DNA of 64,000 nucleotides, taken from assembly GCF_030412965.1 (NCBI RefSeq), contig NZ_JAUHJQ010000005.1, forward strand, positions 62,001 through 126,000. The letters are read 5' to 3'. Shown here piece after piece: positions 22,778 through 31,246 of the stretch. Under the pieces are notes generated by a model. That model ran no database searches and was not told the origin of the DNA. It worked only from the letters and a program-made list of their open reading frames with translations. The translations under genes and the position numbers were made by a program. The stretch is from Nocardioides oceani (GTDB lineage Bacteria > Actinomycetota > Actinomycetes > Propionibacteriales > Nocardioidaceae). Each line of letters begins with the position of its first letter. Position 1 is the first letter of the stretch.

Positions 22778-23988
22778 CGCACCACGACTCGGTCGTCGTC
22801 GAGGCCGACGGCGGGTCGCGCGGGAACCCCGGCCCGGCGGCGTACGGCGCCGTGCTCAAGGACGCCACCACCGGTGCGGTCATCGCCGAGGACGGCACGA
22901 CGATCGGCCGGGCGACCAACAACGTCGCGGAGTACTCCGGCCTGATCGCCGGCCTCAGGCTCGCCGTCGAGCACGCACCCGGCGCGACGGTCGAGGTCCG
23001 GATGGACTCCAAGCTCGTCGTCGAGCAGATGTCGGGCCGCTGGAAGATCAAGCACCCCGACATGCAGCCGCTGGCCGCGGAGGCCAAGCAGCTCGCACCG
23101 GCCGGCACGACGTACACCTGGGTCCCGCGCGCCCGGAACTCCCACGCCGACCGGCTCGCGAACGAGGCGCTCGACGGTCTCCGCTCGGGCGTGACGGTCG
23201 CGGGGGAAGAGCCCGACGAGGACTCGCTGATCGAGGAGATCGAGAGCCCCGACGCGGCCGCCGCGGGCGACCCGCCCGCCTCCGTCCAGTCGCAGGCACG
23301 CGGCTGGTCGGCTGGCACCGGCGCGCCGACGACGCTCGTGCTGGTGCGCCACGGCGTCACCGCGCACACCAAGGAGAAGCGGTTCTCCGGCGGGCTCGCC
23401 AGCGCCAACCCGGGGCTCAGCGAGGAGGGCCGGGCCCAGGTCCGGTCCACCGCGGACTGGCTCAGCCCGTTGGCCGAGCGGGTCGACGCCGTCGTCGCGA
23501 GCCCGGTACGCCGCACCCGGGAGTCCGCCGAGATCGTCGCGGAGGTCCTGGGTCGCCCGCTGCAGGAGGAGCCCGGCTTCGCCGAGATGGAGTTCGGCTC
23601 GTGGGACGGGCTGACCTTCGGCGAGGTCGCCGAGCGGGACAAGGCCGGCCTCGACGCCTGGCTGGGCTCGCTCGACGTCCCAGCCGGCGGGGGCGAGTCG
23701 TTCCGCGCCGTCGAGGAGCGGGTGCTCGCGGGGCTCGACCGCGTGCTGGACGCCCACGCCGGCCGCACGGTCGTGGTGGTCAGCCACGTCACGCCGATCA
23801 AGACGCTCGTCGCGCACGCGGTCCAGGCGCCGCTGGACGCGGTGTTCCGCATGGAGCTCACGCCGGCGTCGGTGACGGTGCTGTCGTTCTACCCCGAGCC
23901 CGACGGCCGCGGCCGGCGCGGCTCGATGCGGCTCTACAACGCCCTCCCGCCCGGAAACGGCGTGGTGGACGAGCTCGGTCGCTGGTAG
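22774..23988 (+). CDS. Bifunctional RNase H / histidine phosphatase
   Basis: The 404-residue protein joins a type I RNase HI domain (residues 5-140: ADGGSRGNPGPAAYG, NNVAEYSGLIAGL, MDSKLVVEQMSG, HADRLANEALD, giving the D-E-D-D metal residues) to a histidine phosphatase domain (residues about 188-390: LVLVRHGVTAHT, MEFGSWDGL, VVVVSHVTPIKTL). The linker of about 45 residues is acidic. The M. tuberculosis protein Rv2228c has the same fusion and has both RNase H and alpha-ribazole-phosphatase-type activity. GTG 22774 overlaps the preceding stop by 4 bp (GTGA), so it is coupled to the zinc-ribbon gene. Confidence 0.92.
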   Translation: MTHHDSVVVEADGGSRGNPGPAAYGAVLKDATTGAVIAEDGTTIGRATNNVAEYSGLIAGLRLAVEHAPGATVEVRMDSKLVVEQMSGRWKIKHPDMQPLAAEAKQLAPAGTTYTWVPRARNSHADRLANEALDGLRSGVTVAGEEPDEDSLIEEIESPDAAAAGDPPASVQSQARGWSAGTGAPTTLVLVRHGVTAHTKEKRFSGGLASANPGLSEEGRAQVRSTADWLSPLAERVDAVVASPVRRTRESAEIVAEVLGRPLQEEPGFAEMEFGSWDGLTFGEVAERDKAGLDAWLGSLDVPAGGGESFRAVEERVLAGLDRVLDAHAGRTVVVVSHVTPIKTLVAHAVQAPLDAVFRMELTPASVTVLSFYPEPDGRGRRGSMRLYNALPPGNGVVDELGRW

Positions 23989-23998
23989 ACAACCGCGG

Positions 23999-25305
23999 GT
24001 GCTCGCCCGCCACCACCAGGTCGCCCTGCTGGACCCGACCCTCACCCGGGTCCTGACCGTCCCGACCGAGGCCGGTCCGCGCCTCGTCGCGCTCGAGCAC
24101 CGGTGGCCCGACCACCGGGACCTGGTCGCTGCGGTCGGCGACCCCGGCGCGTTCGTCGCGGGGCCGCCGTGGCGCGAGGACGACGGCACGATCACCAACG
24201 TGCTCGTCGGCGACGGGGGCACCGACCGGAGCGACGCGACCTGGTGGCCGCTCGACGACCTCACCCCGCTCGGGCTCCGCCCGGGGCAGGAGGCCGGGCT
24301 GCGCCGTGCGGTCGCCGAGCGCCTCGACGGCGCGCCCGACGACGGCCGCTCGGCCTGGTGGCTCCCGGGCTGGCGGGAGCAGGTGACCGCGTGGCTCGAC
24401 GAGGTGCTCCCGCTGCACGGCCACGCCCGGTCCGGGGACCCCGAACCGGTCAAGGTGTGGAGCCTCTCGGCGGTCCTGCGGCTGCCGGTCGAGGCGGGCG
24501 AGCTGTGGTTCAAGGCGACGTGCCCGGGCTTCCACGACGAGCCGGCCCTGACGCAGGCGGTCGCCGGCCTCGCCCCGGACCTGCTCCCGCGCGTGCTCGC
24601 CGTCGAGCCGACCGGTCCTGGATGCTGATGGAGCCGCTGCCGCGCGCCGAGGACGCCACCCCGGCCGAGGACGCGCCGGTGGTCGCCCGCGCCCTGGCCC
24701 GCCTGCAGCTCGAGACGCTCGGGCACACCGCGGACCTGCGGAGCGCAGGGCTCCCCGACCGTGGTCTCGAGGCGACGGTCGCGGGCCTGCGGACGGTGTG
24801 CCGCGACAGCGTCGAGCGGGCGTGGATGAGCGAGGAGCAGCAGGCTGCCGCCGTCGAGCTGGAGCCGTGGCTCGTCGAGCAGTGCCGGACGCTGTGGTCG
24901 GCCGGCCTGCCCGACACGCTCGCGCACGGCGACCTGCACCTGGGCAACGTCTCCTGGGACGGCACCCGGCCGGTCCTCTACGACTGGACCGACGCCTGCC
25001 TGACCCACCCGTTCCTCGACGCCCGCCACCTCGCCGACAGCGCCGCGGAGACGGGCGGCGAGGAGGCGCGGACCGCGGTGTGGGAGGCGTACGCCGAGGC
25101 GTGGCGCGCGGCGTACCCGGGGGTCGACGTCGATGCCGCCTGGGCTCGCGTGCGGGCGGTCGAGGCGGCTTTCCAGGCGATCAGCTACGAGCAGATCTAC
25201 CGCGCCCAGCCGGAGCGCTCGCGCTGGGAGCTGGCGACGGTCGTCGTGGGGATCCTCGACAAGCTCGCCGGCGTCAGGGCCGAGCAGGCCGCTACAGCTC
25301 GCTGA
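23999..25305 (+). pseudogene. Aminoglycoside-phosphotransferase-like protein, frameshifted
   Basis: The first part (GTG 23999, about 205 residues; NUDIX-like opening RHHQVALLDPTLTRVLTV, then SLSAVLRLPVEAGELWFKATCPGF) reads into a stop at 24626-24628. From about 24613 a different frame continues without break as RSWMLMEPLPRAED ... LAHGDLHLGNVSWDGTRPVLYDWTDA, the catalytic loop and metal site of APH/choline-kinase-like proteins. Together they make one standard-length protein of about 435 residues. A one-base loss in the ACCGGTCCTGG stretch explains the break. This may be a true mutation or a sequencing error in a GC-rich run. The 3' end overlaps yaaA by 14 bp. Confidence 0.82.
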
Positions 25306-26071
25306 CGACCACGTCGAGCTGGGTGCCCTTCGCGGTGGGCTCGCCGACCTCGACGGTCCACCCGAGGTCGCGCAGCACCTCGGCGAGCGCGGCCGGCGTG
25401 CGCGGGTCGCGGCCGTCCTCCAGCAGCGCCCGGACGATCCGGCCCTTGGTGGCCTTGTTGAAGTGGCTGACGACCTTCCGCGTGTCACCGACCTCGTGCA
25501 GCACGCGCACCGTCGCGGTGCGGGCGGCGAGGTCCCGCTCGGGCCGCCAGAACGCGACGTACGTCGTGCTGCGCAGGTCCACCAGCAACCCCCGGCCGAG
25601 CGCCTCGGCGACGGCCGGTGCGAGCGCCTCGCGCCACACGCCGGCCACCGGGCCGAGACCGGGCAGCGAGACGTCGCCGGAGAGGCGGTACGCCGGGACC
25701 CGGTCGCCGAGGCGGACCATCCCGAACAGGCTGGAGACCACCGCGACCCGCGTGCCGGCACGCCGCTTCGCGCCCGCGCTCAGCGTGGTGGCGTCCAACG
25801 CGTCGTACACCACGCCGGAGTAGACCCGGTCCGCGCGCGCCGTCGCCGCGTCGCGCAGCAGCGCGTTCCGCTCGACCAGGTCGGCCTGCGAGGGGCCGAG
25901 CCCGAGCACCGTCACCGCCTCGGCCGCGTTGCCGGAGCAGAGGCCGACGAGCGCGGTCAGCACCCGCTCCCGGGCGTCGGTGAGGACCGGCGAGGAGAGC
26001 CCGGCCAGGTCGAGCGGTGCGCCTCGGCGCGGGGCGGTCTTGCCCTCGCTCGGCGGGAGCAGGATCAGCAC
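25292..26071 (-). CDS. yaaA: Peroxide-stress protein YaaA
   Basis: The 259-residue protein matches the YaaA/DUF328 family: LILLPPSEGKTAP at the N-terminus, RDRVYSGVVYDALD-type segment (RADRVYSGVVYDALDATTL), SSLFGMVRLGDRVPAYRL, VDLRSTTYVAFW and HFNKATKGRIVRAL near the C-terminus. In E. coli YaaA limits intracellular iron during peroxide stress and binds DNA. The GTG start stands 6 nt after TACCTT, a -10 box that overlaps the -10 of the divergent RNase gene. Confidence 0.92.
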   Translation of the reverse strand: MLILLPPSEGKTAPRRGAPLDLAGLSSPVLTDARERVLTALVGLCSGNAAEAVTVLGLGPSQADLVERNALLRDAATARADRVYSGVVYDALDATTLSAGAKRRAGTRVAVVSSLFGMVRLGDRVPAYRLSGDVSLPGLGPVAGVWREALAPAVAEALGRGLLVDLRSTTYVAFWRPERDLAARTATVRVLHEVGDTRKVVSHFNKATKGRIVRALLEDGRDPRTPAALAEVLRDLGWTVEVGEPTAKGTQLDVVVSEL

Positions 26072-26076
26072 CGGCC

Positions 26077-26083
26077 TAAGGTA
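26077..26083. promoter_or_regulatory. Shared -10 element of a divergent leaderless promoter pair
   Basis: TAAGGT (26077-26082, + strand) ends 6 nt before the ATG at 26089, and TACCTT (- strand, bases 26078-26083) ends 6 nt before the GTG at 26071. Both fit the TANNNT -10 of actinobacterial sigma-A and put the start site at or next to each start codon. The two boxes overlap by five bases on opposite strands. No -35 is needed for such leaderless promoters, but the coding regions would have to supply any. Confidence 0.6.
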
Positions 26084-26088
26084 CGAGC

Positions 26089-27570
26089 ATGCCGAGCAAC
26101 CGCGTGGTCCGGGTCCGCACGAGGCAGGACGGGGTGGCGGCCGCCCGCCTGCGGGAGGGGATCGAGGCGATCCGGGAGGAGCTCGGCGTCACGCCGGACT
26201 TCCCGCCCGAGGTCGAGGAGGCAGCCGCCCGCGCGGCCGCCGCGCCGCGCCTCCCGGAGCTGGACCGGACGGACCTGCCGTTCGTCACCATCGACCCCGA
26301 GGGCTCGATGGACCTCGACCAGGCGCTGCACATCGAGCGCGCGCCGGAGGGGGACGCGGACGGCGGGTACGTCGTCCACTACGCGATCGCGGACCTGCAC
26401 GCGTTCATCAGCCCCGGCGACCCGGTCGACGAGGAGTCCCACCGGCGCGGGGAGACGCTCTACGGCGCGGACTCCAAGATCCCGCTGCACCCGAAGGTGA
26501 TCTCCGAGGACGCCGGCTCCCTGCTGCCCGACCAGGTCCGGCCGGCCCTGCTGTGGACGATCCGCGTCGACGCCCAGGGCGAGGGCACGGCCGTCCACGT
26601 CGAGCGCGCGCTGGTCCGCTCGCGGCGCCGGCTGACGTACGTCGAGGCGCAGGCCGCGGTCGACGACGGCACCGCCGAGGAGGTGCTCGTGCTGCTCGGC
26701 GAGGTCGGTCGGCTCCGCATGGCCCGCGAGGCGGCCCGCGGCGGGGTGTCGCTGCCGCTGCCCGAGCAGGAGATCGACATCGAGGGCGACCACTGGCGCC
26801 TCGAGCTGCGCCGCCAGCTGCCGGTCGAGGAGTGGAACGCGCAGATCTCGCTGCTCACCGGCTTCGCGGCCGCCTCGCTCATGGTCTACGCCCGCGTCGG
26901 GCTGCTCCGCACCCTGCCGCCGCCGGACCCGCGCGACGTGCAGCGGCTCCACCGCACCGCCCGCGCGCTCGGCATCGAGTGGCCGGCCGAGCAGCTCTAC
27001 CCCGACTTCATCCGGTCGCTGGACCCCGAGCTTCCCCACCATGCGGCGATGGTGGTGGCCTCGACCCGGCTGCTGCGGGGGAGCGGGTACGTCGCTCTCG
27101 ACGGCGAGGTCCCCGAGCAGCCGCTGCACGCGGCGCTCGCCTCGGAGTACGCCCATGTCACCGCGCCGCTGCGGCGGCTGGGGGACCGGTACGCCGGCGA
27201 GGTCTGCCTCGCGCTGTGCGCCGGCACGGAGGTGCCGGACTGGGTCCGCGAGCGGCTGCCCGGCCTGCCCGCGACGCTCCAGGGGTCCGGCCAGCGCGGC
27301 AACCGCTACCAGCGCGCGGTCGTCGACCTCGTCGAGGCCGGCGTGCTCGCGCCCCGGGTCGGCGAGGTGTTCGCCGGCGTCGTGGTCGACGTCGACGAGG
27401 ACGACCCGCGCGCGGGCGACGTCGCGGTCGAGGCCGTCGCCGTCGAGGCGCGGGTCACCGCGACCGAGGACCTGCCGCTCGGGACCGACGTACGCGTCCG
27501 GCTCGTGACCGCCGACGTCGAGTCGCGCCGGGTCGCCTTCGAGCTGGTCGAGGACGCGGCTCAGGCGTAG
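26089..27570 (+). CDS. RNB-domain ribonuclease (RNase II/R family)
   Basis: The 493-residue protein is an RNB catalytic domain with short flanks. The metal-binding motif FVTIDPEGSMDLDQALHIE lies near residues 63-81, followed by YAIADLHAFISPG and GETLYGADSKIPLHP, and ATAPLRR-like YAHVTAPLRRLGDRY near 350-365. It lacks the cold-shock and long S1/basic domains of RNase R, as in the short actinobacterial RNB proteins. It degrades RNA 3' to 5'. The start is leaderless (TAAGGT, 6 nt). Its 3' end overlaps a small predicted membrane-protein gene on the other strand by 10 bp. Confidence 0.9.
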   Translation: MPSNRVVRVRTRQDGVAAARLREGIEAIREELGVTPDFPPEVEEAAARAAAAPRLPELDRTDLPFVTIDPEGSMDLDQALHIERAPEGDADGGYVVHYAIADLHAFISPGDPVDEESHRRGETLYGADSKIPLHPKVISEDAGSLLPDQVRPALLWTIRVDAQGEGTAVHVERALVRSRRRLTYVEAQAAVDDGTAEEVLVLLGEVGRLRMAREAARGGVSLPLPEQEIDIEGDHWRLELRRQLPVEEWNAQISLLTGFAAASLMVYARVGLLRTLPPPDPRDVQRLHRTARALGIEWPAEQLYPDFIRSLDPELPHHAAMVVASTRLLRGSGYVALDGEVPEQPLHAALASEYAHVTAPLRRLGDRYAGEVCLALCAGTEVPDWVRERLPGLPATLQGSGQRGNRYQRAVVDLVEAGVLAPRVGEVFAGVVVDVDEDDPRAGDVAVEAVAVEARVTATEDLPLGTDVRVRLVTADVESRRVAFELVEDAAQA

Positions 27571-27665
27571 CGCAGCACCTGAAGGAGCACGATCAACGAC
27601 AGCACCACCACGCAGGTCACGGTGTAGGACCACAGGTCTGATCCCTCGTCCTGCGGTGACGTCAT
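27561..27665 (-). CDS. Small predicted single-pass membrane protein, 34 aa
   Basis: ATG 27665 is preceded by GGGAGG at 5 nt spacing. The product begins MTSPQDEGSDLWSYTVT and continues as one hydrophobic segment (CVVVLSLIVLLQVL) ending RYA. This is the shape of a small membrane protein with an acidic outside N-terminus. It is below usual length cut-offs and would be missed by gene finders. The ribosome site, membrane-segment pattern and placement in an otherwise empty gap support it; no homologue is claimed. Confidence 0.5.
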   Translation of the reverse strand: MTSPQDEGSDLWSYTVTCVVVLSLIVLLQVLRYA

Positions 27666-27748
27666 CTGCCCTCCCGGGGCTCGTCGGCTGTGGCAGGCTC
27701 AACGACGCTCGGGCGCACCGGTGACGCCCGACCGACATCGGAGGCCCC

Positions 27749-29302
27749 GTGCTCCCTCGCCCGCCCGCCCGGCTCGCAGCGCTGCTCGTCCTCCTCGTCG
27801 GCCTGACCGGCGTCGGGGTGGTGCCCGCGGGCGCCGACGGGGACCGCCGGACCCCGGTCGCGACCCGCGAGGTCCAGTCGGCGCGCGCCGCCCTGGCCTC
27901 CGCGCAGGACGCGCTCGCCGGTGACGGCCGCGAGGTGACGATCGCGCTGCGCGACCTCGCGTTGCAGCGGTCGCGGCTCACGGGCTCCGACCGCGCGGCG
28001 GCCGACCGCATCCTGGCGCGGCCCACCGACGGCCCGCTCGACCCCGACGGCTACGGCCTCTTCGCCGACCCGCAGCGGGCCTGCACCGCCGTGTGCGTCC
28101 ATTGGGTCGAGAGCGGCCGGCACGCCGTGCCGAGTGCGGACGCCGACACCGACGGGCGGCCGGACTACGTCGAGCGCGCGCTCGCGGTCCTGACCAAGGT
28201 CCACCGCACCTACGTCCGCGCCGGCTACCGGCCGCCGAACGGCGACGGCTCGCTGGGCGGCGACAAGCGCCCCGACGTCTACCTCGCCGACATCGGCAGC
28301 CAGGCGATCTACGGCTACTGCACCTCCGACGAGGACATCCCCTCCGGCGGTCCCTTCGACGTGTGGGCCTACTGCGTCCTCGACAACGACTACGACCCCG
28401 CGCAGTTCCCCCAGAACAACCCGCTCGACAACCTGCGCGTCACTGCGGCCCACGAGTACTTCCACGCCGTCCAGTACGGCTACGACGCCGCCGAGGACAG
28501 CTGGCTGCTCGAGGCGACCGCGACCTGGGCCGAGGACGAGCTCTACACCGACGTCGACGACAACGTGCAGTACCTCGGCCAGTCCCCGTTGAGCCAGCCG
28601 CGCGCGTCCCTCGACGTCTCCGGCGGCCTGCAGATGTACGGCGGCTGGGTGTTCTTCCGCCACCTGACCGAGCGCTTCCCGCGCGCCAAGGGCGGCCTGC
28701 CCACCTTCGTCCGCGACGTGTGGCGCCAGGCCGACGGCAGCCGCGGCGCCCCGGACCGCTGGTCGGTCCAGGCCGTCGACCGGGTCCTGCGCAAGCGGGG
28801 CACCAGCCTGCGCGCGGCGTTCGCGCGCTTCGCCGCGGAGAACCGCCGGGCCCGCACGACGTACGCCGAGGGGCGGGCCAACGACTACCCGAACGCGCCG
28901 CTGGCCGACCGGGCGGTCCTCGGGCGGGGCGCGTCCACCGGCTGGGGCTCCCTGCGGCTGGACCACCTCGCCGCCTCCACCATCCGCGTCCGCCCCGGTG
29001 CGGGCGTGCCGCGCTCCGGGCGGCTCTCGCTGCAGCTCGACCTGCCGTCCGCCGCCCGCGGCGGCACGGCCGTGGTGACCAGCAAGCCGCGCGGCGGGTC
29101 GGTGCGGACCCGCCTCGTGCGCACCGACCGCGACGGCGACGCCACCCTGCGGGTGCCGTTCGGGTCGACGGCGTGGGTGGAGGTCACGCTGGCCAACACG
29201 AGCAGCCGCTACCGCTGCTGGCAGGCCACGTCGTTCGCGTGCATGGGCCTCCCGCTCGACGACGGGCGCGAGTTCCGGGTCCGGGCGACCGCCGGCCGCT
29301 GA
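27749..29302 (+). CDS. Exported metalloprotease-like protein (MXAN_6640 type)
   Basis: The 517-residue protein has a Sec signal peptide (LAALLVLLVGLTGVGVVPAGA). A gluzincin-type motif HEYFH lies at 235-239 with a downstream Glu, E255, in SWLLEATATWAED, giving HExxH-15-E. Around it are YVERALAVLTKVHRTYV, PDVYLADIG and a GGWVFFRHLTERF helix that resembles MXAN_6640-family putative metalloproteases. The C-terminal 130 residues form a beta-rich domain. It probably cleaves protein or peptide outside the cell; the substrate is unknown. GTG 27749 starts a good signal peptide, and no ribosome site is obvious. Confidence 0.75.
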   Translation: MLPRPPARLAALLVLLVGLTGVGVVPAGADGDRRTPVATREVQSARAALASAQDALAGDGREVTIALRDLALQRSRLTGSDRAAADRILARPTDGPLDPDGYGLFADPQRACTAVCVHWVESGRHAVPSADADTDGRPDYVERALAVLTKVHRTYVRAGYRPPNGDGSLGGDKRPDVYLADIGSQAIYGYCTSDEDIPSGGPFDVWAYCVLDNDYDPAQFPQNNPLDNLRVTAAHEYFHAVQYGYDAAEDSWLLEATATWAEDELYTDVDDNVQYLGQSPLSQPRASLDVSGGLQMYGGWVFFRHLTERFPRAKGGLPTFVRDVWRQADGSRGAPDRWSVQAVDRVLRKRGTSLRAAFARFAAENRRARTTYAEGRANDYPNAPLADRAVLGRGASTGWGSLRLDHLAASTIRVRPGAGVPRSGRLSLQLDLPSAARGGTAVVTSKPRGGSVRTRLVRTDRDGDATLRVPFGSTAWVEVTLANTSSRYRCWQATSFACMGLPLDDGREFRVRATAGR

Positions 29303-29353
29303 CCGCCGGCCGCTGACCGGCGGCCCCACCCGGCTGCTCACCAGGGGAGCGCG

Positions 29354-29935
29354 TCAGCGGCGCACCAGGCGGCGTACCGCCCAGGCCGCGCCGAGCGCGC
29401 CGGCCACCCACGGCGCACCGTTGACGACCGGGTCGATCGCCTGGTGGCGGATGTCGGAGCGCCCCTGGCCGAACCGCGAGCCGCCGTGCCGCAGCTCGGC
29501 GCGGATGCCGGTCTCGGTGACGGGGTTATCGGGCCGCAGGGTGGCGAAGGACCGCACGACGTGCTCGGTGACGTCGACCCGGTCGGCGGCGAGGAGCAGC
29601 AGCCAGTGCATCGCCTTGCCCTCGCTGTGCCGGCGGTAGGCGTAGCGCCGGACGGCCCCGGAGAGGCCGTGCAGCGGCTGCGCCGTGCCGAAGACAGGGG
29701 TCAGCATCCCGTGCTCGATCGAGCGCTCCCGCTCGCCGTGCTCGGGCTGCGGCTCGGGCAGGTCCCAGTGGGCGCCGGTGTCGGCGGCGACCTCGCGGGG
29801 GTACGACGGCCGGTCGGCCGGGTCGAGGTCGGCGCCCCATCCGGGGATGCGGGCCCGCAGCTGCTCGGGCGTCTCGGGCAGCGGCGGCTTGCGGTGGGTG
29901 TAGACCGGCGGGTGCTCGGTGTCGGTGCGCTCCAT
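29354..29935 (-). CDS. Conserved hypothetical protein, 193 aa, with C-terminal hydrophobic segment
   Basis: The N-terminal half is Pro-rich and polar (PPLPETPEQLRARIPGWGADLDPADRPSYPRE); the middle is helical (GLSGAVRRYAYRRHSEGKAMHWLLLLAADRVDVTEHVVRSF); the end has a short hydrophobic stretch (APWVAGALGAAWAVRRLVRR) that could be a membrane tail. It starts 10 bp after the alcohol dehydrogenase stop on the same strand, and this pairing is common in actinobacteria in my recollection. No function is assigned. Confidence 0.65.
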   Translation of the reverse strand: MERTDTEHPPVYTHRKPPLPETPEQLRARIPGWGADLDPADRPSYPREVAADTGAHWDLPEPQPEHGERERSIEHGMLTPVFGTAQPLHGLSGAVRRYAYRRHSEGKAMHWLLLLAADRVDVTEHVVRSFATLRPDNPVTETGIRAELRHGGSRFGQGRSDIRHQAIDPVVNGAPWVAGALGAAWAVRRLVRR

Positions 29936-29945
29936 GACGGTCCTC

Positions 29946-31094
29946 TCAGCTCGCGTCGGGGATGATGACGGTCTTGATGCAGCCGTCGAGCTTGGCCGAG
30001 AACAGGTGGTAGGCCTCGTCGATGTGCTCGAGCGGGATGCGGTGCGTGACGATGTCGCTGGGCTTGAAGTAGCCGTTCCTGACGTGCTCGAGGAGCCGCG
30101 GCCACTGGCGCTTCACGGGGCACTGGTTCATCCGCAGGGTGAGCCCCTTGTTGAGGGCGTCGCCGAACTTCACCGAGCTGAACATCGGCCCGTAGGCGCC
30201 CACCACCGAGATCACGCCGCCCTTGCGGGCCCCGTCGATCGCCCAGTTCAGCGCGACGGGCGACCCGCCCTGGAGCTTGAACCGGGCGGAGGTGAGGTGC
30301 TGGGTCATGTTGCCGTCGGCCTCCGCGCCGACCGCGTCGATGACGGCGTCGAAGCCGAGGTGGTCCGTCTGCCTCTTCATCTCCAGGACGACGTCGTCGA
30401 CCTCGGTGAAGTTGATCGTCTCGGCGTGCGCGAAGGTGCGCGCCTTCTCCAGCCGCTCGGGCAGCTGGTCGATCACCACCACGCGCCCGGCGCCCATCAG
30501 CCATGCGCTCCGCGCGGCGTACAGCCCAATCGGGCCGGCGCCCAGCACGGCGACGGTGTCGCCCTCGGCGATCTCCGCGAGCTGGGCACCGAAGTACGCC
30601 GTCGCGAGCGCGTCGGTCATCAGCAGCGCGTCCTCGTCGTCGAGCCAGTCGGGGATGACCGAGGGGCCGACGTCGGCGAACGGCACCCGGACCAGCTCGG
30701 CCTGCCCGCCGTCGTACCCGCCGGTGGTGTGGGAGTAGCCGTAGATCGCGCCGACCGCCGTGGCGTTCGGGTTGACGTTGTGGCAGTTGGAGTAGAGGCC
30801 GCGGGCGCAGAAGAAGCAGGACCCGCAGAAGATGTTGAACGGCACCATCACCTTGTCGCCGACCTGCAGGTTCTGCACCGAGGAGCCGATCTCCTCGACC
30901 ACGCCGATGAACTCGTGGCCGAACGTGTGGCCGACCCGGGTGTCCGGCATCATCCCGTGGTAGAGGTGCAGGTCGGACCCGCAGATCGCGGCGCGGGTGA
31001 CGCGGACGATCGCGTCGTTGGGGTGCTCGATGCGCGGGTCGGGCTTCTCCTCCACGCGCACGCGGTAGGGGCCGCGGTAGACCATCGCTCGCAC
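29946..31094 (-). CDS. Zinc-dependent alcohol dehydrogenase (MDR superfamily)
   Basis: From GTG 31094 (AGGAG 7 nt upstream) the protein has 382 residues. It has the catalytic-zinc region AAICGSDLHLYHGM, GHEFIGVVEEIG, the structural-zinc Cys lobe (CGSCFFCARGLYSNC) and a Rossmann NAD motif VLGAGPIGLYAARSAWLMGA. An acidic DQ after the second strand favours NAD. It resembles glutathione-independent formaldehyde dehydrogenase-like or threonine-dehydrogenase-like ADHs; the physiological alcohol is unknown. The frame is open upstream, but family alignment starts at MRAMVYRGPYR. Confidence 0.88.
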   Translation of the reverse strand: MRAMVYRGPYRVRVEEKPDPRIEHPNDAIVRVTRAAICGSDLHLYHGMMPDTRVGHTFGHEFIGVVEEIGSSVQNLQVGDKVMVPFNIFCGSCFFCARGLYSNCHNVNPNATAVGAIYGYSHTTGGYDGGQAELVRVPFADVGPSVIPDWLDDEDALLMTDALATAYFGAQLAEIAEGDTVAVLGAGPIGLYAARSAWLMGAGRVVVIDQLPERLEKARTFAHAETINFTEVDDVVLEMKRQTDHLGFDAVIDAVGAEADGNMTQHLTSARFKLQGGSPVALNWAIDGARKGGVISVVGAYGPMFSSVKFGDALNKGLTLRMNQCPVKRQWPRLLEHVRNGYFKPSDIVTHRIPLEHIDEAYHLFSAKLDGCIKTVIIPDAS

Positions 31095-31246
31095 GGTGGT
31101 GCTCCTGTCGACGGGGGGTGGGGTGGCGGCGGGGTACCCGCCTGCCGGGACCGGCAGACAGGACCGGGCCGGGTTGCGCCGTTCGGTCACGGGGGCGGGC
31201 CGCTTCGTGGGACGATCGCTCGTCGACGAGTCCCGAGGGTGGCGTG

